Position numbers and translations under genes: made by a program. From Pyropia haitanensis (taxonomy: Eukaryota; Rhodophyta; Bangiophyceae; Bangiales; Bangiaceae), in NCBI GenBank assembly GCA_008729055.1, contig SDUX01000065.1, positions 52,514 through 116,513 of the forward strand: a stretch of DNA of 64,000 nt, read 5' to 3'. Positions 1 to 12,400 of the stretch are shown here, piece by piece. Each line of letters begins with the position of its first letter. The first letter of the stretch is position 1. The notes under the pieces are model-generated. The model had not been told where the DNA came from. It saw only the letters and a list, made by a program, of their open reading frames with translations, and searched no databases.

Positions 1-3000
1 CCCCTCGCTCCTCAGCGCTCGTCGACCAACCCAGACTCAGCCTGCACTCAATACGTTGCAGAATTGCGCTGACGTCTCAGGTACAAGCGGAAACGATGTT
101 CCTGGGGATGCCGTAGGGATCGCCTTCCCTCCGCTACCGCCGCCCCGCGTATGCACAGCCGACGTTGATAGCCACCTTCCCCCCCGCTTCAGCAGCACCG
201 CCGCTCCCGTGAGCTCCATCGCCAGCAACAGTGACAGCTTTTTTCTCTCCGGCCGCCGCCGTCGCCGCCTCCGCAGCAAGCTCCCAACGCCGGTGTTCCG
301 CTATGTTCCCTGTCACGTCCGGTCGCCTCACTTCACCTCCTGCCCCCTCATGGAGCCCCCCGCTCCGTCCTCTGTCCCCTCAAGTCCTCGGCGCCATCCC
401 GCCGCGATCCCCTTGCTTTTCAGTCCCGTCTCTTCCCCCTTTTGGGTCGCCACTATCTGCTTTATGCGCGCGCGAGTGGCGGCGCCGCTGGCGGTGCGGC
501 GCTATTGATCGAGAATGAAGGAATAGACCTTGGAATCCTGAATGACCTTCGCCTCAGAGCTGTCTCGCAAATGTGCTGCATGATACGGCAGGCCCCGCCG
601 GACAAAACACCCCCGCGCACCCCCAAAACTCTGAGCGCCAATAGCGGCTGGGGCACCGCATGCTCTCCTCTCCAGTTCTTTGCTACTGCGCCCTTACTGA
701 CGAAGGTGAGGCACGTGCGACTGGCAGCAGCGTGCCCATCAGTTTCCTCCTCCCTTCTGTCTTTTCACGGTGGCAACACTCGCGCCTTCCCCACAGCGGG
801 CGGGCAGCCCCGTTCCGCTTCTAGAACTTTTCGTGTCCTCTGTGACGGCCGGCGGGATGGGGGAGCACGCGGGGGGGTCGCAGCAAAGCGCTTCGCCGCT
901 GCCACTGACGCAGCACCGTCCGTCCGGGGCTCTCGGCCTCCGCCCCTGCGCCTGTGCAGACTTCGTCTTTGTTTGATCGCCAGTGTGATCTTTTGCGGTG
1001 GACCGGACGAAAAGCTCAACGAAAGCCCCAATGGTTTTAAATCACGATGGTGGTCTGCCCGCATGGCCATGGAAACGATCAGCGTTCCCAAAGCTTTTCC
1101 CAACGCGGGTCTTGGGGGCTCCTGGTGCCGGAATTGCAAGCTGCCCTGACTTGGACAAGACCGCTGGCCGCGAGCATGTACAGACCGTGAAAGGCGGAGT
1201 ACAATTTTCATGCCTAGGGGCAAAATCTGCTACGTACCGGCTGGGCTCGCCCGATAGCATCTGGGCCTCAAAATTGCAACGAGAAAAGGGTGCACGCCTC
1301 ACACAGTGAGGCGTTGGCTGTGCTACGTTGCAGCAGGTTCCACCTTGGGTTCTGGGTGCGACCGATACCTCCTCGATTTCCAACTGTCAGCTACCGGCCA
1401 CCTCTCGTACCCCCTCACCGCCATCGGTATGTCGTCCCCTCCCACCACTGGGACCCCATCGTCGTCCACCACTGCTGCTCCACCGTCGTCCACGCCACCG
1501 TTTTTTTTCCGCACCCGTCCGCTTCCTGTCCCCATTCTCAGCCCCCCCACCCATCCCCGTCCCCGCACCTCTGGCATCCGTGCTCGACACCCTCTTCGGC
1601 ATCCGCACCTTCTCCCGCTGCCTGATTATGCGCCTGGCACCCATGTAGGTATGCTTGCATGGCCACACGGCTGGCGTTGGCGAGCGTGGGCGTGCTGGCC
1701 GTGGTCATGACGGCCCCAGCATGTCGGACGAACCGGTTGTTTCCGGGCGACGGAGAGCACCTGACTGGCTGGTGGGCGGGTGTGTGGTGGGGCAGCGGCG
1801 GTCGGGACGGCCTGCGCATGTGCGCCCCCTTCCCCCAACTGCTGACCGGCCACCCTCCACGAGTGGCCCACTGACGTCCGCCACTGCCTGCCCGGGCCGC
1901 CCCCGACGGTGCACGTCCTCGGCCTCCCGCTTCTTTCTGACTTTTTCTGTGGACCGTGTTCGCTTTGCTGCGTGCGCCCTGCTTCTTTTTCTGTGTGCTG
2001 CGCGCTCCTTTGTAGCCATCGGTCTCTCTTTCTTCTCCCCAACCCCCGGCTTCTCTGCTGGCTTCTGCGCCGGCCGATTTTATTTGTTGTATGTTCTGTG
2101 CTGCTTCTTTTCGGTGTGTCGTGTGTTTCTTTGCAGCAACTGGTCTATCTTTTTGTCTCCTCAGCCTTCTGCTTTGCTGCTGGTTCGTTCTCTGGATCGC
2201 TTTTATTTCTATTGTGTTCCGTATTGCTTCTTTTTGTGCGTCATGCGTGTCTTTGTATCAATCGGTCTCCGTTTTCACCCCCTGACTTTTTCCAATTCAA
2301 TGTCGCTGTACCCTTTTTTCTTTGTCATCTTTTGCTGCCGATTGTTGGTGATTGATGAACACAGAAAAATTTCCACTGGCGGCGTCCGCCCCGCCATCCC
2401 CGCCCACGATTCGACGCCACGGACGCCAGCTGCAACAACAGCCCTGCCACCGCCGACCACCCGCAGCGCCACGCCAGGTACGGCCTTGGCCTCCCGCCCC
2501 TCACCAGGTATCCTCCCAGGCCGGCAAGGGCGGCGGATCCTGCGCTCCCCTTGCGCCTTCCCCCATACCCTGCCGTGACAAAAACAGCCGCCGGTGGAAT
2601 CGGACACCGCTCCCTACCCCCATGCCGCCAGTGTGCAATACGGGAGGGTTACGCTCTCGCGCCTGGTGGCTCTGCCGCCGTTTTGCGGCGGGGGGGCCCC
2701 CACCCGCCCGCGCTACCCTGCTGGCGGTTGCTGCCACCGTCGGCGGCGTGACGGTGGCCGCGGAGGCGAGTAACTGCGGCGTGGCTGCGCCAGTAGCGGG
2801 CCTTGGTGCCAGGCTAGCCGCATTGGGCGGCTTGGCGGCGGCGGAGGCAGGGGGTTCTCGTGGTTGCGGCGGCGGGGGGGGTGTGTGCTTGGTTGCGGGG
2901 GGAGTTTTTTTCGTTGGGGGCGGGGGTTTGTTTGGCGGGGGAGGTGGATCCCCACTCGCTGGCCCCCCCGCCGCCCCCAAGACTGCCACGCACACGCCTC

Positions 3001-3064
3001 ACGGTGGGGGCGCGCTAGGCGTCGGCGCGCTGGCGGAGAATGACGCGGCGGGGACGGCGGCCGC
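1..3064. repeat. Left arm of giant inverted repeat
   Basis: This segment is the reverse complement of 9410-13347 once a solo LTR in that copy is removed. Coordinates pair by a constant sum of 13348 up to about position 1370 and 12474 beyond it, the difference being exactly one LTR plus one 5-bp target duplication. I noticed about five single-base differences in roughly 3.06 kb (near 108, 1218, 1344, 1395 and 2685). Similarity decays just after 3064. The arm begins at or before the window edge, so its outer end is not visible. It is GC-rich with a T-rich block; no recognisable protein is encoded. It could be the terminal repeat of a fold-back type transposon or a palindromic segmental duplication. 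Confidence 0.93.
1979..2290. repeat. Degenerate ~122-bp tandem repeat in the left arm
   Basis: Two and a half diverged, pyrimidine-rich units start at 1979, 2101 and 2224, each opening with a (C/T)TGCTTCTTTT-like motif and continuing to a GGTCTNTCTTT-like block. The mirror copy lies at 10184-10495 in the right arm. The open frame through it is only a run of hydrophobic residues produced by T-rich DNA. Confidence 0.65.
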
Positions 3065-3315
3065 TCTCAGGCGCGGCGGCGCCGTGGCGCGCCGGTGGCC
3101 GGCAGCGGGTGTCCGGAGTGGCGTTGCGCCGTTCTTGTCGAGGGCGGTGGAGGTGGGGTGCTTTGGTGCGGCTGCAGGTGTTGCGGCGTTGGGAGTCGCG
3201 GGCCAACGACGGAGGATGCATTGCGGGGGGGGTGACCTCTCGACGTTTGTTTGCTGCTGTGGGATGCCCCCACTCAGGACGCGCCCACGTGTCGTCCGTC
3301 TTCACCCATTGGTTT

Positions 3316-4425
3316 TTATTCTTCTATGATATCATTACCCCCTGCTGCATGCCCTTCAATGTGCAAATCTTGCCGCAGCCACTCGCAGTAAACTCTGCCA
3401 AACTGGCCGGCGCATTGCTCCTTTGAAATGCTGGCTGGTCCCACCTCCACCATCAACCGGACGTTTTTCCCCATCAAGGAGCCGTCCGGCATAACAACCC
3501 CACCAAGCCTGTCCTGCGCCGACTCCTTCGAGAGCCATGCCTTCAAATTGGAAAAAACTTTCTCCACCGGCGCAAAGTCAGGCGAGTAGGGGGGCAGGCG
3601 CAGAACGAGGACGCCGTACTGACGGGCAAGGTCGTCGGCTTCGTCCGAGTGGATGGCGGCATTGTCGATCAGGAGCACTGACCGCGGCTGCTGCTCTGCC
3701 CACCGGTCGGCCGGCAGATCTGGGTTCCACGTTCCCATTCTGGGCGCAAGACGGTGGATTAAAAATGCCCAGTCCAATGCACCGTAGGCGGGAGGGACTG
3801 CGCACGTGAGGGTCTCGACCACCCCATCAATGCTCACAGCGGCCATAGTAGAAAATCGGGGGCTCTGGCGAGGGTCCGAAATCAGCACCTCATCGCGTTT
3901 TCCGCGCAACGCCCATCCGTAGCGCCTGTAGTCGGCAGATCCGTCCTTGTGGACTTCGTCCGCGCTCACGATGCACTTGATAGGCACTCGCCGTATCGCG
4001 CGGCTAAATGCTCGGCGGCGGAAGGCGTCGCGCTCGCGAAACTGCGTGATGATTTTCTTGTGCGTGTACCCCACCGCAGAGAGTACGCGTAGCACCGTGG
4101 ATGGCGACTGAGGAAGCCCCTCCCACCCAGGAAGCGCAGAAAGGTGCCTCAGCGTCACGCCGATCTCCCCTAGGAAAGCCTCGGGGGAGTCCACGATCAA
4201 CGCCGTCACGGCCTGCAAAAAGTTTGGGTTGAAAACGGCGCAATCGTAGTGCCGTTGACCGAGGGCGTCATCTGGCCAGAAAGCCCCGGTCTTTTTGTAG
4301 ACGTCAAGCCATCTCCAAACCGTAGCCGAACCTATACCACTCAGGCGTGCTGCTTCATGCTGCGACATTCCACCGGCGATCAACCATGACAGGACCAAGA
4401 CCCGGCGGTCCTCCGGAAAAGTCAT
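3316..4425 (-). CDS. IS630/Tc1-mariner family DDE transposase
   Basis: Intact 369-residue reading frame from the ATG at 4425. Residues 5-50 form a helix-turn-helix (a SQHEAARLSGI...VWRW pattern) typical of DNA recognition by IS630/Tc1 transposases. The catalytic core follows: first Asp in SADEVHKDG (about residue 156), second Asp in LLIDNAAIH (about 254), and the acidic residue in the family hallmark PPYSPDFAPVE (about 288), with 33 residues between the last two. The protein would cut and join transposon ends, with TA as the usual target. It lies in the spacer of the giant inverted repeat, just inside the left arm, so it either powers that structure or is a nested insertion. I could not find short terminal repeats immediately around it. 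The frame is open further upstream to 4503 but only from a TTG, so ATG 4425 is preferred. Confidence 0.88.
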   Translation of the reverse strand: MTFPEDRRVLVLSWLIAGGMSQHEAARLSGIGSATVWRWLDVYKKTGAFWPDDALGQRHYDCAVFNPNFLQAVTALIVDSPEAFLGEIGVTLRHLSALPGWEGLPQSPSTVLRVLSAVGYTHKKIITQFRERDAFRRRAFSRAIRRVPIKCIVSADEVHKDGSADYRRYGWALRGKRDEVLISDPRQSPRFSTMAAVSIDGVVETLTCAVPPAYGALDWAFLIHRLAPRMGTWNPDLPADRWAEQQPRSVLLIDNAAIHSDEADDLARQYGVLVLRLPPYSPDFAPVEKVFSNLKAWLSKESAQDRLGGVVMPDGSLMGKNVRLMVEVGPASISKEQCAGQFGRVYCEWLRQDLHIEGHAAGGNDIIEE

Positions 4426-5266
4426 AGCGTCGCAAACAAAGTGCCAGAGTGGACAGAGTGCAGGATAGCAAGTGGGGCGCCGCGGTAGGGACTCAGGAGT
4501 CAATCACCCACGGAGCTGGGGGAAGAAAGGCACGCGGCTGAAGAACGCCGGCAGGCCAGCAAGGGCAGCAGCGCTCCGCTGGCGAGGCACGCAAAGGACC
4601 GATCAGTGCAGGCCCCCGCTGTCTGAGCAGTGTAATTGAAAAATGTGAAAACTATAAAAGGAAAAGAAACGGTCTGACATCGTGTGACTTTTGCTGTTTT
4701 TCGCGGTGGGGCACTCCCCGAACAGATGGCGCCTTAAACCGCGACAAACAAATGCTGGTCGTCCATTGGTCAGGAAGCGTCAATCTTGCAGGGATCGAGC
4801 CATTGTCATTCTTTGACAGCCTGCTCCTTTCAGCGCTGTTATTTGCGTAGAATGAACGACTCCTGTTCCCCTCTCCGGCGGGGCTGTCACTCGACCGCCA
4901 CTTGGCCTACGCAGGCAGCACGGAATGCGTGTACGTACAGGGCACCACGTTTTTTTGGAAGCTCATTCTCCGCTGTGTCAATCAGGCAGCATCACACCAC
5001 GCCCCGCCCCAAATTGTTGCCCATACCGCCTCAACCAGGCCCCCCCCGTTCCACCAAAGCAGTCCATCGCGCAGCCAGCGCCCGAAGTGCGCCCCACATG
5101 CAGCCACTCGCACCACGCTCATGGGGCAGCGCCTGCAGTGCGTAGCCGTGGCTGCGCTTCTGCGGCTCCTCAAGCCCTTTACGTCCTACCTCGTGCTGCC
5201 CTTTCTGTCGTGCTCCCGCTCCGCTCGCTCTCCTCTGTGCTCGGGCTCCGTCCATCCGCACGAACA
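4426..5266. other. Intergenic spacer with a TATA-like box
   Basis: No protein is recognisable here. A TATAAAAG motif at 4653-4660 on the + strand lies in a short AT-richer island between the minus-strand transposase and the plus-strand gene beginning at 5267; it could serve either gene but is about 600 bp from the plus-strand ATG. The rest is GC-rich. Confidence 0.3.
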
Positions 5267-6993
5267 ATGGCTGCACGCCAGCGAGGGCACGCGACTTGCG
5301 GGTTCTGTGGCTTTCAGGCGGCTGAAGGGCTTCCCAAGCATGACGCACGAAATTGCGACATAGCCACTGTTGAGTGTCGCTGTCACCTCCAGCCTGGAGA
5401 TGCCCTCCTGTTGGGGCTTGCGGAATGTGACACGAAGTCCTGCCCCCGCACGGACCCCTCCAAGAAGCCGCCGCGATGCGCGCTCTGCCTTCAAGATGGC
5501 CACGAGCCTATGACGATCCGCTATGGGGCCATTTATGAGAAGGTACGCAGATGACTTGAGTGGACGATCGCATCTGTGAGGCGGGGGATTTGCGGCGCGA
5601 AGCGGGGGGGGGAGCTTCTATGATTTGTTGGGAAGCTCTGTGTGATGGCCGGGACCGTGTCAGCCCAGGGTTGGGGGGTGGCCGGGCGCGGGACCTTCCA
5701 TAGGAGAAGCATTGACGGAGTGATTAAGACGAGGGGAAGACATGCGGGTCGTCTCGGCAGGCACTGCACCACCGCCTTTGGCGCAGGAGAGCCAGTGCGC
5801 ACGTACGAGGCTGTTAACATGTATTCAGATGAAAGCGGAGTGAAAGGGGAGTGAGTTGTTCAGTGCACCCCATCTTTGGCGAGTATTTTGACTTTCGCTA
5901 CAAATATGTTGTGAGCTCTTGTTGGCTCGTCTTTTTTTTGGTTTTCTGCGCCATCGGCATTGTTTCTCTTTAGGCTGTGGTGAAAAACCGCACCGTTATT
6001 CGACGGAAGCGCGCGTTCCGTTCGACGCCCGCAGCAATGGTGTGCAGGGCTCCCGGTTTGACGCAGGAGTACATCCAGCAGGCGCGCCTGGCCAGCCAGA
6101 GCCGCTATGCCGCTCAAGCCACAGCAGCCCGTAAGCTCACAGCTGCGAGAGCGCGGCTGCACACGGCTCAGGAGACCGACGCGGGGGGCTGCAGTGGTCC
6201 TGACGTGGAGGAGGTCGACCCCGCGCGAGAAGGACCACCACGCCGAAAGGCGCTTTCAGAGGCGGAGTGCATAGCGGTCGACCTCGAAAACTTGTCCGAG
6301 ATTGCCAGCCGGAGCGGCAAGAACTCGTCTACGACGCTTAAGGCCAACATGGAGGTACTGCGAGCTGGCTATCAGCGACGCATGGCCGGGAAGTCTCCCG
6401 TGGCAGCAAAGCTGCTGGCGGCCGCTGACGAGGCGGGAGGTTTGCCGGCCCCACCTCCTGATGCGGATCCCGAGGGTGGACGGGGTGCTCTTTTCGCCGA
6501 GGGTGACCCTCTGCGGCGGATTCAGCGTTGCCTGTCCGCTCAGGCTGCGACTCGATCAGCCTCACGCGCACAAGTGTTGGCGTCATCACCCATGCAGCTG
6601 CGCGGGCCGAGCATCATTGACGGCGAACGGCTGGGGGTCAACGGTGTCGTTGATACACTGAGGGCGGTTGCGGGTGGTGCTGGCGCCGCTGGGATGGCGT
6701 CCGTCTCGTCGGGGTCAAGGTATCGGGGGGTGGTGGACTTCGATGGGTCTGGTGTGTTCGGTCTGTTTCAAGATGACTACCGACCGAAGACGGACGTCGT
6801 GTACTTGGACTTGGCAAAGACGGTGATGGTCACTGAGCGGCTGTCCGGGATGGTGGTAGTGGGGGAGGGTACTTCCGTCGACGAGCTGGTTAACCTCTTT
6901 CAACCTGCGATGACTGGCGCCGACCAGTGGTCCTTCGGCCAGAGGAAGGCCCTTGAAATGTTCTTCCGCCGCTGTCGCGCTGCGTGCTCCTGA
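5267..6993 (+). CDS. Two-exon Cys/His-rich protein of unknown function
   Basis: Exon 1 is 5267-5542 (92 codons) and ends at GAG AAG|GTACGC. A 431-bp intron with a T-rich tail ends TTTCTCTTTAG, and exon 2 is 5974-6993; the junction is phase 0 and gives a 431-residue protein. The N-terminus contains CGFC, several further Cys and His residues, a CxH and a CALC pair, suggesting one or two zinc-binding sites. After about residue 100 the protein is basic, then helical and Ala-rich (residues 120-170), and ends in a mixed globular-looking segment with RYRGVVDFDG and SGMVVVGEG. I do not recognise the family. Its place inside the inverted-repeat spacer next to a transposase suggests a transposon accessory or captured host gene. 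Earlier in-frame codons exist, but ATG 5267 directly precedes the Cys cluster. Confidence 0.55.
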
Positions 6994-9409
6994 ACCTGCC
7001 GTGCAGTTTTCCTGGTGCTGTGCTGTCCTCGTTCGATGCCTGCCCGCTACAGTGCGCGGTGCTTTCCCGTTGTAGATTGTGGCAAATTCTTGTGTCAAGT
7101 CAAAAAATTTTAGGTTTTAATGTCATGCAGCCGCACGCGCGCCCGTCGAGAGGCAGCCGCAGGGCAAAGTTCATAGAGATGGACAAACGGACCGCCGGCG
7201 GGCGTCGGCCAACGGCACGTGCAGCCGACCCTTTCTTGCCCCCCACCTCGCCGCGTCCTGTCTACCGCCCCTCCCGGCCCCCAACCCTTCCACGCGCCAC
7301 GCCCCCCCAAACAGGCTTTCCACGCTGCCGGCCTCCCCATCCTAACTCCGCCCTCCCTCCCCGCCCGCCCTCCTTCCCTTCAGTCAGAGCCCCCCCCGCC
7401 CCGCATCCAAGCGACCGCGCCCTTCCCTTCTTAACCTGTGATGTGCACCTGCGTGTGCGGCTGCAGGGCGGTCATCGTTGTAGTGCTTCCGCTGTGACCC
7501 ATAAAGACCATCAAAGAGATGGTCGCCTGCCCGCCCACGGCCGCACACGCGGGCATGCCCCGCCGCTCCTCGTCCGCGTCGGCCACTGCCGCCGTTGCAC
7601 CCGCTGCACCCACTGCTGTCGCCAGCGTCGCCGTCGCCGCGGCCGCCCCCGCTGGCGCCGCCCCTGCCGCCGACCGCAAAGGCGTCCCCGCCACCGGCAT
7701 CACCGCCGGCATCGCCCCCCCCCCCGCCGCCGCTACCGCCGCTGCCGCCGCCGCCGCCCACGCGTCGGCGGCCTGAACAGTCACCGCCGCGACGGCGGCC
7801 GCCCCATCCGCCGCCACCCCCGCCGCCGACAGGCGAGGCGGTCTGCACGCCCAGGAGGAGCGTCAGCACGTCGACAGCCGCCGCGAAGGCGGCGACTACC
7901 GCCCGCGAGCGGAGGAGGCGCCGCCCCCGCTTACTGGTGGGCGGGCGGAAGAGAGCCAAACAGCCGCAGCAACCGGGCGAGGTGGAGGGACGGGTGGAAG
8001 GGGTGCGCCAGCCAGAATGTGGGGGGGGGGGGAGGTGCCGTCCCCCCCGCCCATTGCCGCCCGAAAGAGACGCGGGGGCGCTGCCGGGGGGGGCGCGAAG
8101 GGGGAGGCGCGACGACCATAGCCGCCGCCCGCCGCGGCCGCGGCGGCTGCTGCGCGCCGGCGCCCCCGGGCGATTGTCTCGCGGCGGGGCGGCATCGACA
8201 GCGTCGGCGGCGGCGGCCGACGGCCCGCGTTGACGACGTCGGCGGCCGGGCTGGCCAAGTCCACGTCCGCGACGGCCGAGGCGCCGCGTCGACGGCGCGT
8301 CAAAGGCGGTCGTCGCCGTCGGTGTCGCGGTCCGTGCCGCGGCGCCCGCCGCGGCGTTGAATGCCCGTTGCGAGGTGGGGGTAGGGAGGGTGGGGGTGGG
8401 GCCGCCGCCGGTGTCCCCGCCGCCACCGTCCCTGCCGCCGCCGTCCCCGCCGCCGCCGTCCCCGCCGTCGCCGCCGCCCCGTCCCGTCGGGGATCGCCGC
8501 GGCACCGTTGAGACATGTTCGGGGCGGTCAGTCGGGCGCCCCCCCCCCCCCCGTGCGCGCGCGTGGTGGGGTGGTGGCCGACCAGCAGAAACACGTCTTG
8601 CCACGCGCGGCTGCAACCCGTGGCACGGGCGGCCTGGCCAGCGCGGGGCGCCACCACGCTGCTGCCATCACGGCGCTTTTGCCCAGGCGGTGGCTCCGAT
8701 CCACGACGATCCCCCGCGGGGGGCCCTCTGCGGGATATTCGGCGCGGCGGCGCCGATCAGCGGCACGCCTCCCTTGGCGGCGGGAGCGCGCGCGGCAAGC
8801 GTCACTGGAACTCCCGCGGAAAGCATCACTGACACCCCCGCGCCGAGCCCCGCGTCCTTCCAGCCACACTCGCAAAGAAATGCGCGTGGAGGGCGCGGGG
8901 AAAACGTCGGCAAAACGGGCCGAAAAAAAGCGTCGAAGGCAACACGGACGCGGGGCCGTTGGCGGCGGGGACGAAAGAAACACCCCACCTCACCTCCCCC
9001 CCCCCCCCCCTACGCCGCCCCAGCCGCCACCGCCCACCCCACCTCGGCCTGTCGCCCTGGACTCGTCCGCCATGGCCGGCCGACAGCCAGCCGCTGGCGC
9101 GCCCGTGGCCACCACAACCGCTCCGCTCCGCCGAGCATCCCCGACGCGACGGCCGTGAAGCCGCCGCCGGCCACCTCACCCTCGCCGTGGTCGCTGGCAG
9201 CGGCGATCCAGGCGTTTTCAAGGAGGCTGGCAGGGCGAGATCGTCCCCCTCCGCCCGGCAGCAGCACCCCCTCCCCGCCGTCGCCACCGCCCTCACAACG
9301 ACCCCCCTCATCCGCCGCGTTAGCACTGGCGGCCGGCCCGTTGCCAGCCACGGCGGCCGCCCGGCCGCCGCTGGACGTCGCCACGGCTGCGGCCGCGCCG
9401 CGCCCGAGC
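6994..9409. other. GC-rich low-complexity part of the inverted-repeat spacer
   Basis: Past an AT-rich patch near 7090-7130 the DNA is dominated by GCC/CCG trinucleotide tracts (7600-7830, 8390-8480) and long C runs (8540, 9000). Long open frames exist on both strands, as expected at this base composition. The plus-strand frame ending at 9475, with SLAAAIQAFSRRLAGRDRP followed by Ala/Pro-rich sequence, is the most protein-like, and it crosses into the right arm. I cannot assign a gene. Confidence 0.4.
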
Positions 9410-12400
9410 GCGGCCGCCGTCCCCGCCGCGTCATTCTCCGCCAGCGCGCCGACGCCTAGCGCGCCCCCACCGTGAGGCGTGTGCGTGGCAGTCTTGGGGG
9501 CGGCGGGGGGGCCAGCGAGTGGGGATCCACCTCCCCCGCCAAACAAACCCCCGCCCCCAACGAAAAAAACTCCCCCCGCAACCAAGCACACACCCCCCCC
9601 GCCGCCGCAACCACGAGAACCCCCTGCCTCCGCCGCCGCCAAGCCGCCCAATGCGGCTAGCCTGGCACCAAGGCCCGCTACTGGCGCAGCCACGCCGCAG
9701 TTACTCGCCTCCGCGGCCACCGTCACGCCGCCGACGGTGGCAGCAACCGCCAGCAGGGTAGCGCGGGCGGGTGGGGGCCCCCCCGCCGCAAAACGACGGC
9801 AGAGCCACCAGGCGCGAGAGCGTAACCCTCCCGTATTGCACACTGGCGGCATGGGGGTAGGGAGCGGTGTCCGATTCCACCGGCGGCTGTTTTTGTCACG
9901 GCAGGGTATGGGGGAAGGCGCAAGGGGAGCGCAGGATCCGCCGCCCTTGCCGGCCTGGGAGGATACCTGGTGAGGGGCGGGAGGCCAAGGCCGTACCTGG
10001 CGTGGCGCTGCGGGTGGTCGGCGGTGGCAGGGCTGTTGTTGCAGCTGGCGTCCGTGGCGTCGAATCGTGGGCGGGGATGGCGGGGCGGACGCCGCCAGTG
10101 GAAATTTTTCTGTGTTCATCAATCACCAACAATCGGCAGCAAAAGATGACAAAGAAAAAAGGGTACAGCGACATTGAATTGGAAAAAGTCAGGGGGTGAA
10201 AACGGAGACCGATTGATACAAAGACACGCATGACGCACAAAAAGAAGCAATACGGAACACAATAGAAATAAAAGCGATCCAGAGAACGAACCAGCAGCAA
10301 AGCAGAAGGCTGAGGAGACAAAAAGATAGACCAGTTGCTGCAAAGAAACACACGACACACCGAAAAGAAGCAGCACAGAACATACAACAAATAAAATCGG
10401 CCGGCGCAGAAGCCAGCAGAGAAGCCGGGGGTTGGGGAGAAGAAAGAGAGACCGATGGCTACAAAGGAGCGCGCAGCACACAGAAAAAGAAGCAGGGCGC
10501 ACGCAGCAAAGCGAACACGGTCCACAGAAAAAGTCAGAAAGAAGCGGGAGGCCGAGGACGTGCACCGTCGGGGGCGGCCCGGGCAGGCAGTGGCGGACGT
10601 CAGTGGGCCACTCGTGGAGGGTGGCCGGTCAGCAGTTGGGGGAAGGGGGCGCACATGCGCAGGCCGTCCCGACCGCCGCTGCCCCACCACACACCCGCCC
10701 ACCAGCCAGTCAGGTGCTCTCCGTCGCCCGGAAACAACCGGTTCGTCCGACATGCTGGGGCCGTCATGACCACGGCCAGCACGCCCACGCTCGCCAACGC
10801 CAGCCGTGTGGCCATGCAAGCATACCTACATGGGTGCCAGGCGCATAATCAGGCAGCGGGAGAAGGTGCGGATGCCGAAGAGGGTGTCGAGCACGGATGC
10901 CAGAGGTGCGGGGACGGGGATGGGTGGGGGGGCTGAGAATGGGGACAGGAAGCGGACGGGTGCGGAAAAAAAACGGTGGCGTGGACGACGGTGGAGCAGC
11001 AGTGGTGGACGACGATGGGGTCCCAGTGGTGGGAGGGGACGACATACCGATGGCGGTGAGGGGGTACGAGAGGTGGCCGGCAGCTGACAGTTGGAAATCG
11101 AGGAGGTATCTGTAAGGATATGCCCCTTAAATCCCCAAGACTGGAGCCTAGGGGATAAGGACTGGGGCCTCTCTTTCTCTGTCCTTCTCAGCCAACTCCT
11201 TCCAAGACGCATCAACTCCAAGGTAATCTGGGGCATGCCGCGGTGTCCGTCCGATAATCTACTACTAACGGACGGTCAGCACGGGAGCCGCGGATTGGCT
11301 AACCGTCACTACCCTGACTCATCTGCCGACGGGTACAGTCTCCAACGGATCAACGGACTAACGGACCAAAAGACGAGCCACATCTCTGACGCGTCAGCAA
11401 GCCGGAACAATCTCCCCGTGGACCAATGGGAGCGACAAGACTTGCTGACCCACGGGAGATATTCGACCCGAAGACTGGCGTCTGCTTACACGCCTCTGAG
11501 GCTTTTCGGGTCGAATGGCGCGTGGGGCCAGCCGCGCGGCGCTACGAGCGCCGGACACCGTCCCCCCCCCCGTTTGGGGCTCTCTGGTGGGGCGCCTTGG
11601 GGCGCACACGCCCGCCCTTGCTTTGTTCTGAGTGCCCATGCTTTGTTTTGAGAGCTTTGGTGCCGTCCACCGGCACGACGGGCAATCGCATGCTTTGGGG
11701 CACCCTGGGTGCCCCCCTGGGGGTATATAATGCGTGAGTGTGGGCGCCACCGGGAGAGACCTCGGGGGAAGAACAACAGAGAGACACAAAGACCTCTTTT
11801 ACCTTCGACCCCCTCGACCCTCGACCCTCATCGACGTCACGCCCATCCTCTTCCCCACCCCCATCACCGTCATCCCCCCCGTCACCTTCCCCGCGCCCGG
11901 CATCCTCATTGGCTTGCACGGGTTGCTGACACCGGCGCCAGTACGTTGAGGGCTGCCCGTGTGTGGGTGGTGCCTCACAGTATCGGTCGCACCCAGAACC
12001 CAAGGGGGAACCTGCTGCAACGTAGCACAGCCAACGCCTCACTGTGTGAGGCGTGCACCCTTTTCTCGTTGCAATTTTGAGGCCCAGATGCTATCGGGCG
12101 AGCCCAGCCGGTACGTAGCAGATTTTTCCCCTAGGCATGAAAATTGTACTCCGCCTTTCACGGTCTGTACATGCTCGCGGCCAGCGGTCTTGTCCAAGTC
12201 AGGGCAGCTTGCAATTCCGGCACCAGGAGCCCCCAAGACCCGCGTTGGGAAAAGCTTTGGGAACGCTGATCGTTTCCATGGCCATGCGGGCAGACCACCA
12301 TCGTGATTTAAAACCATTGGGGCTTTCGTTGAGCTTTTCGTCCGGTCCACCGCAAAAGATCACACTGGCGATCAAACAAAGACGAAGTCTGCACAGGCGC

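Noticed and set aside
1..3064. Arm-encoded 235-codon and 307-codon frames as genes
   Set aside because: They have no recognisable motif, overlap other equally long frames, and one is just the T-rich tandem repeat translated.
7384..8657. Several 200-460-codon frames on both strands in the GCC-rich spacer
   Set aside because: Mutually overlapping shadows of trinucleotide tracts, with no domain and no consistent splice signals.
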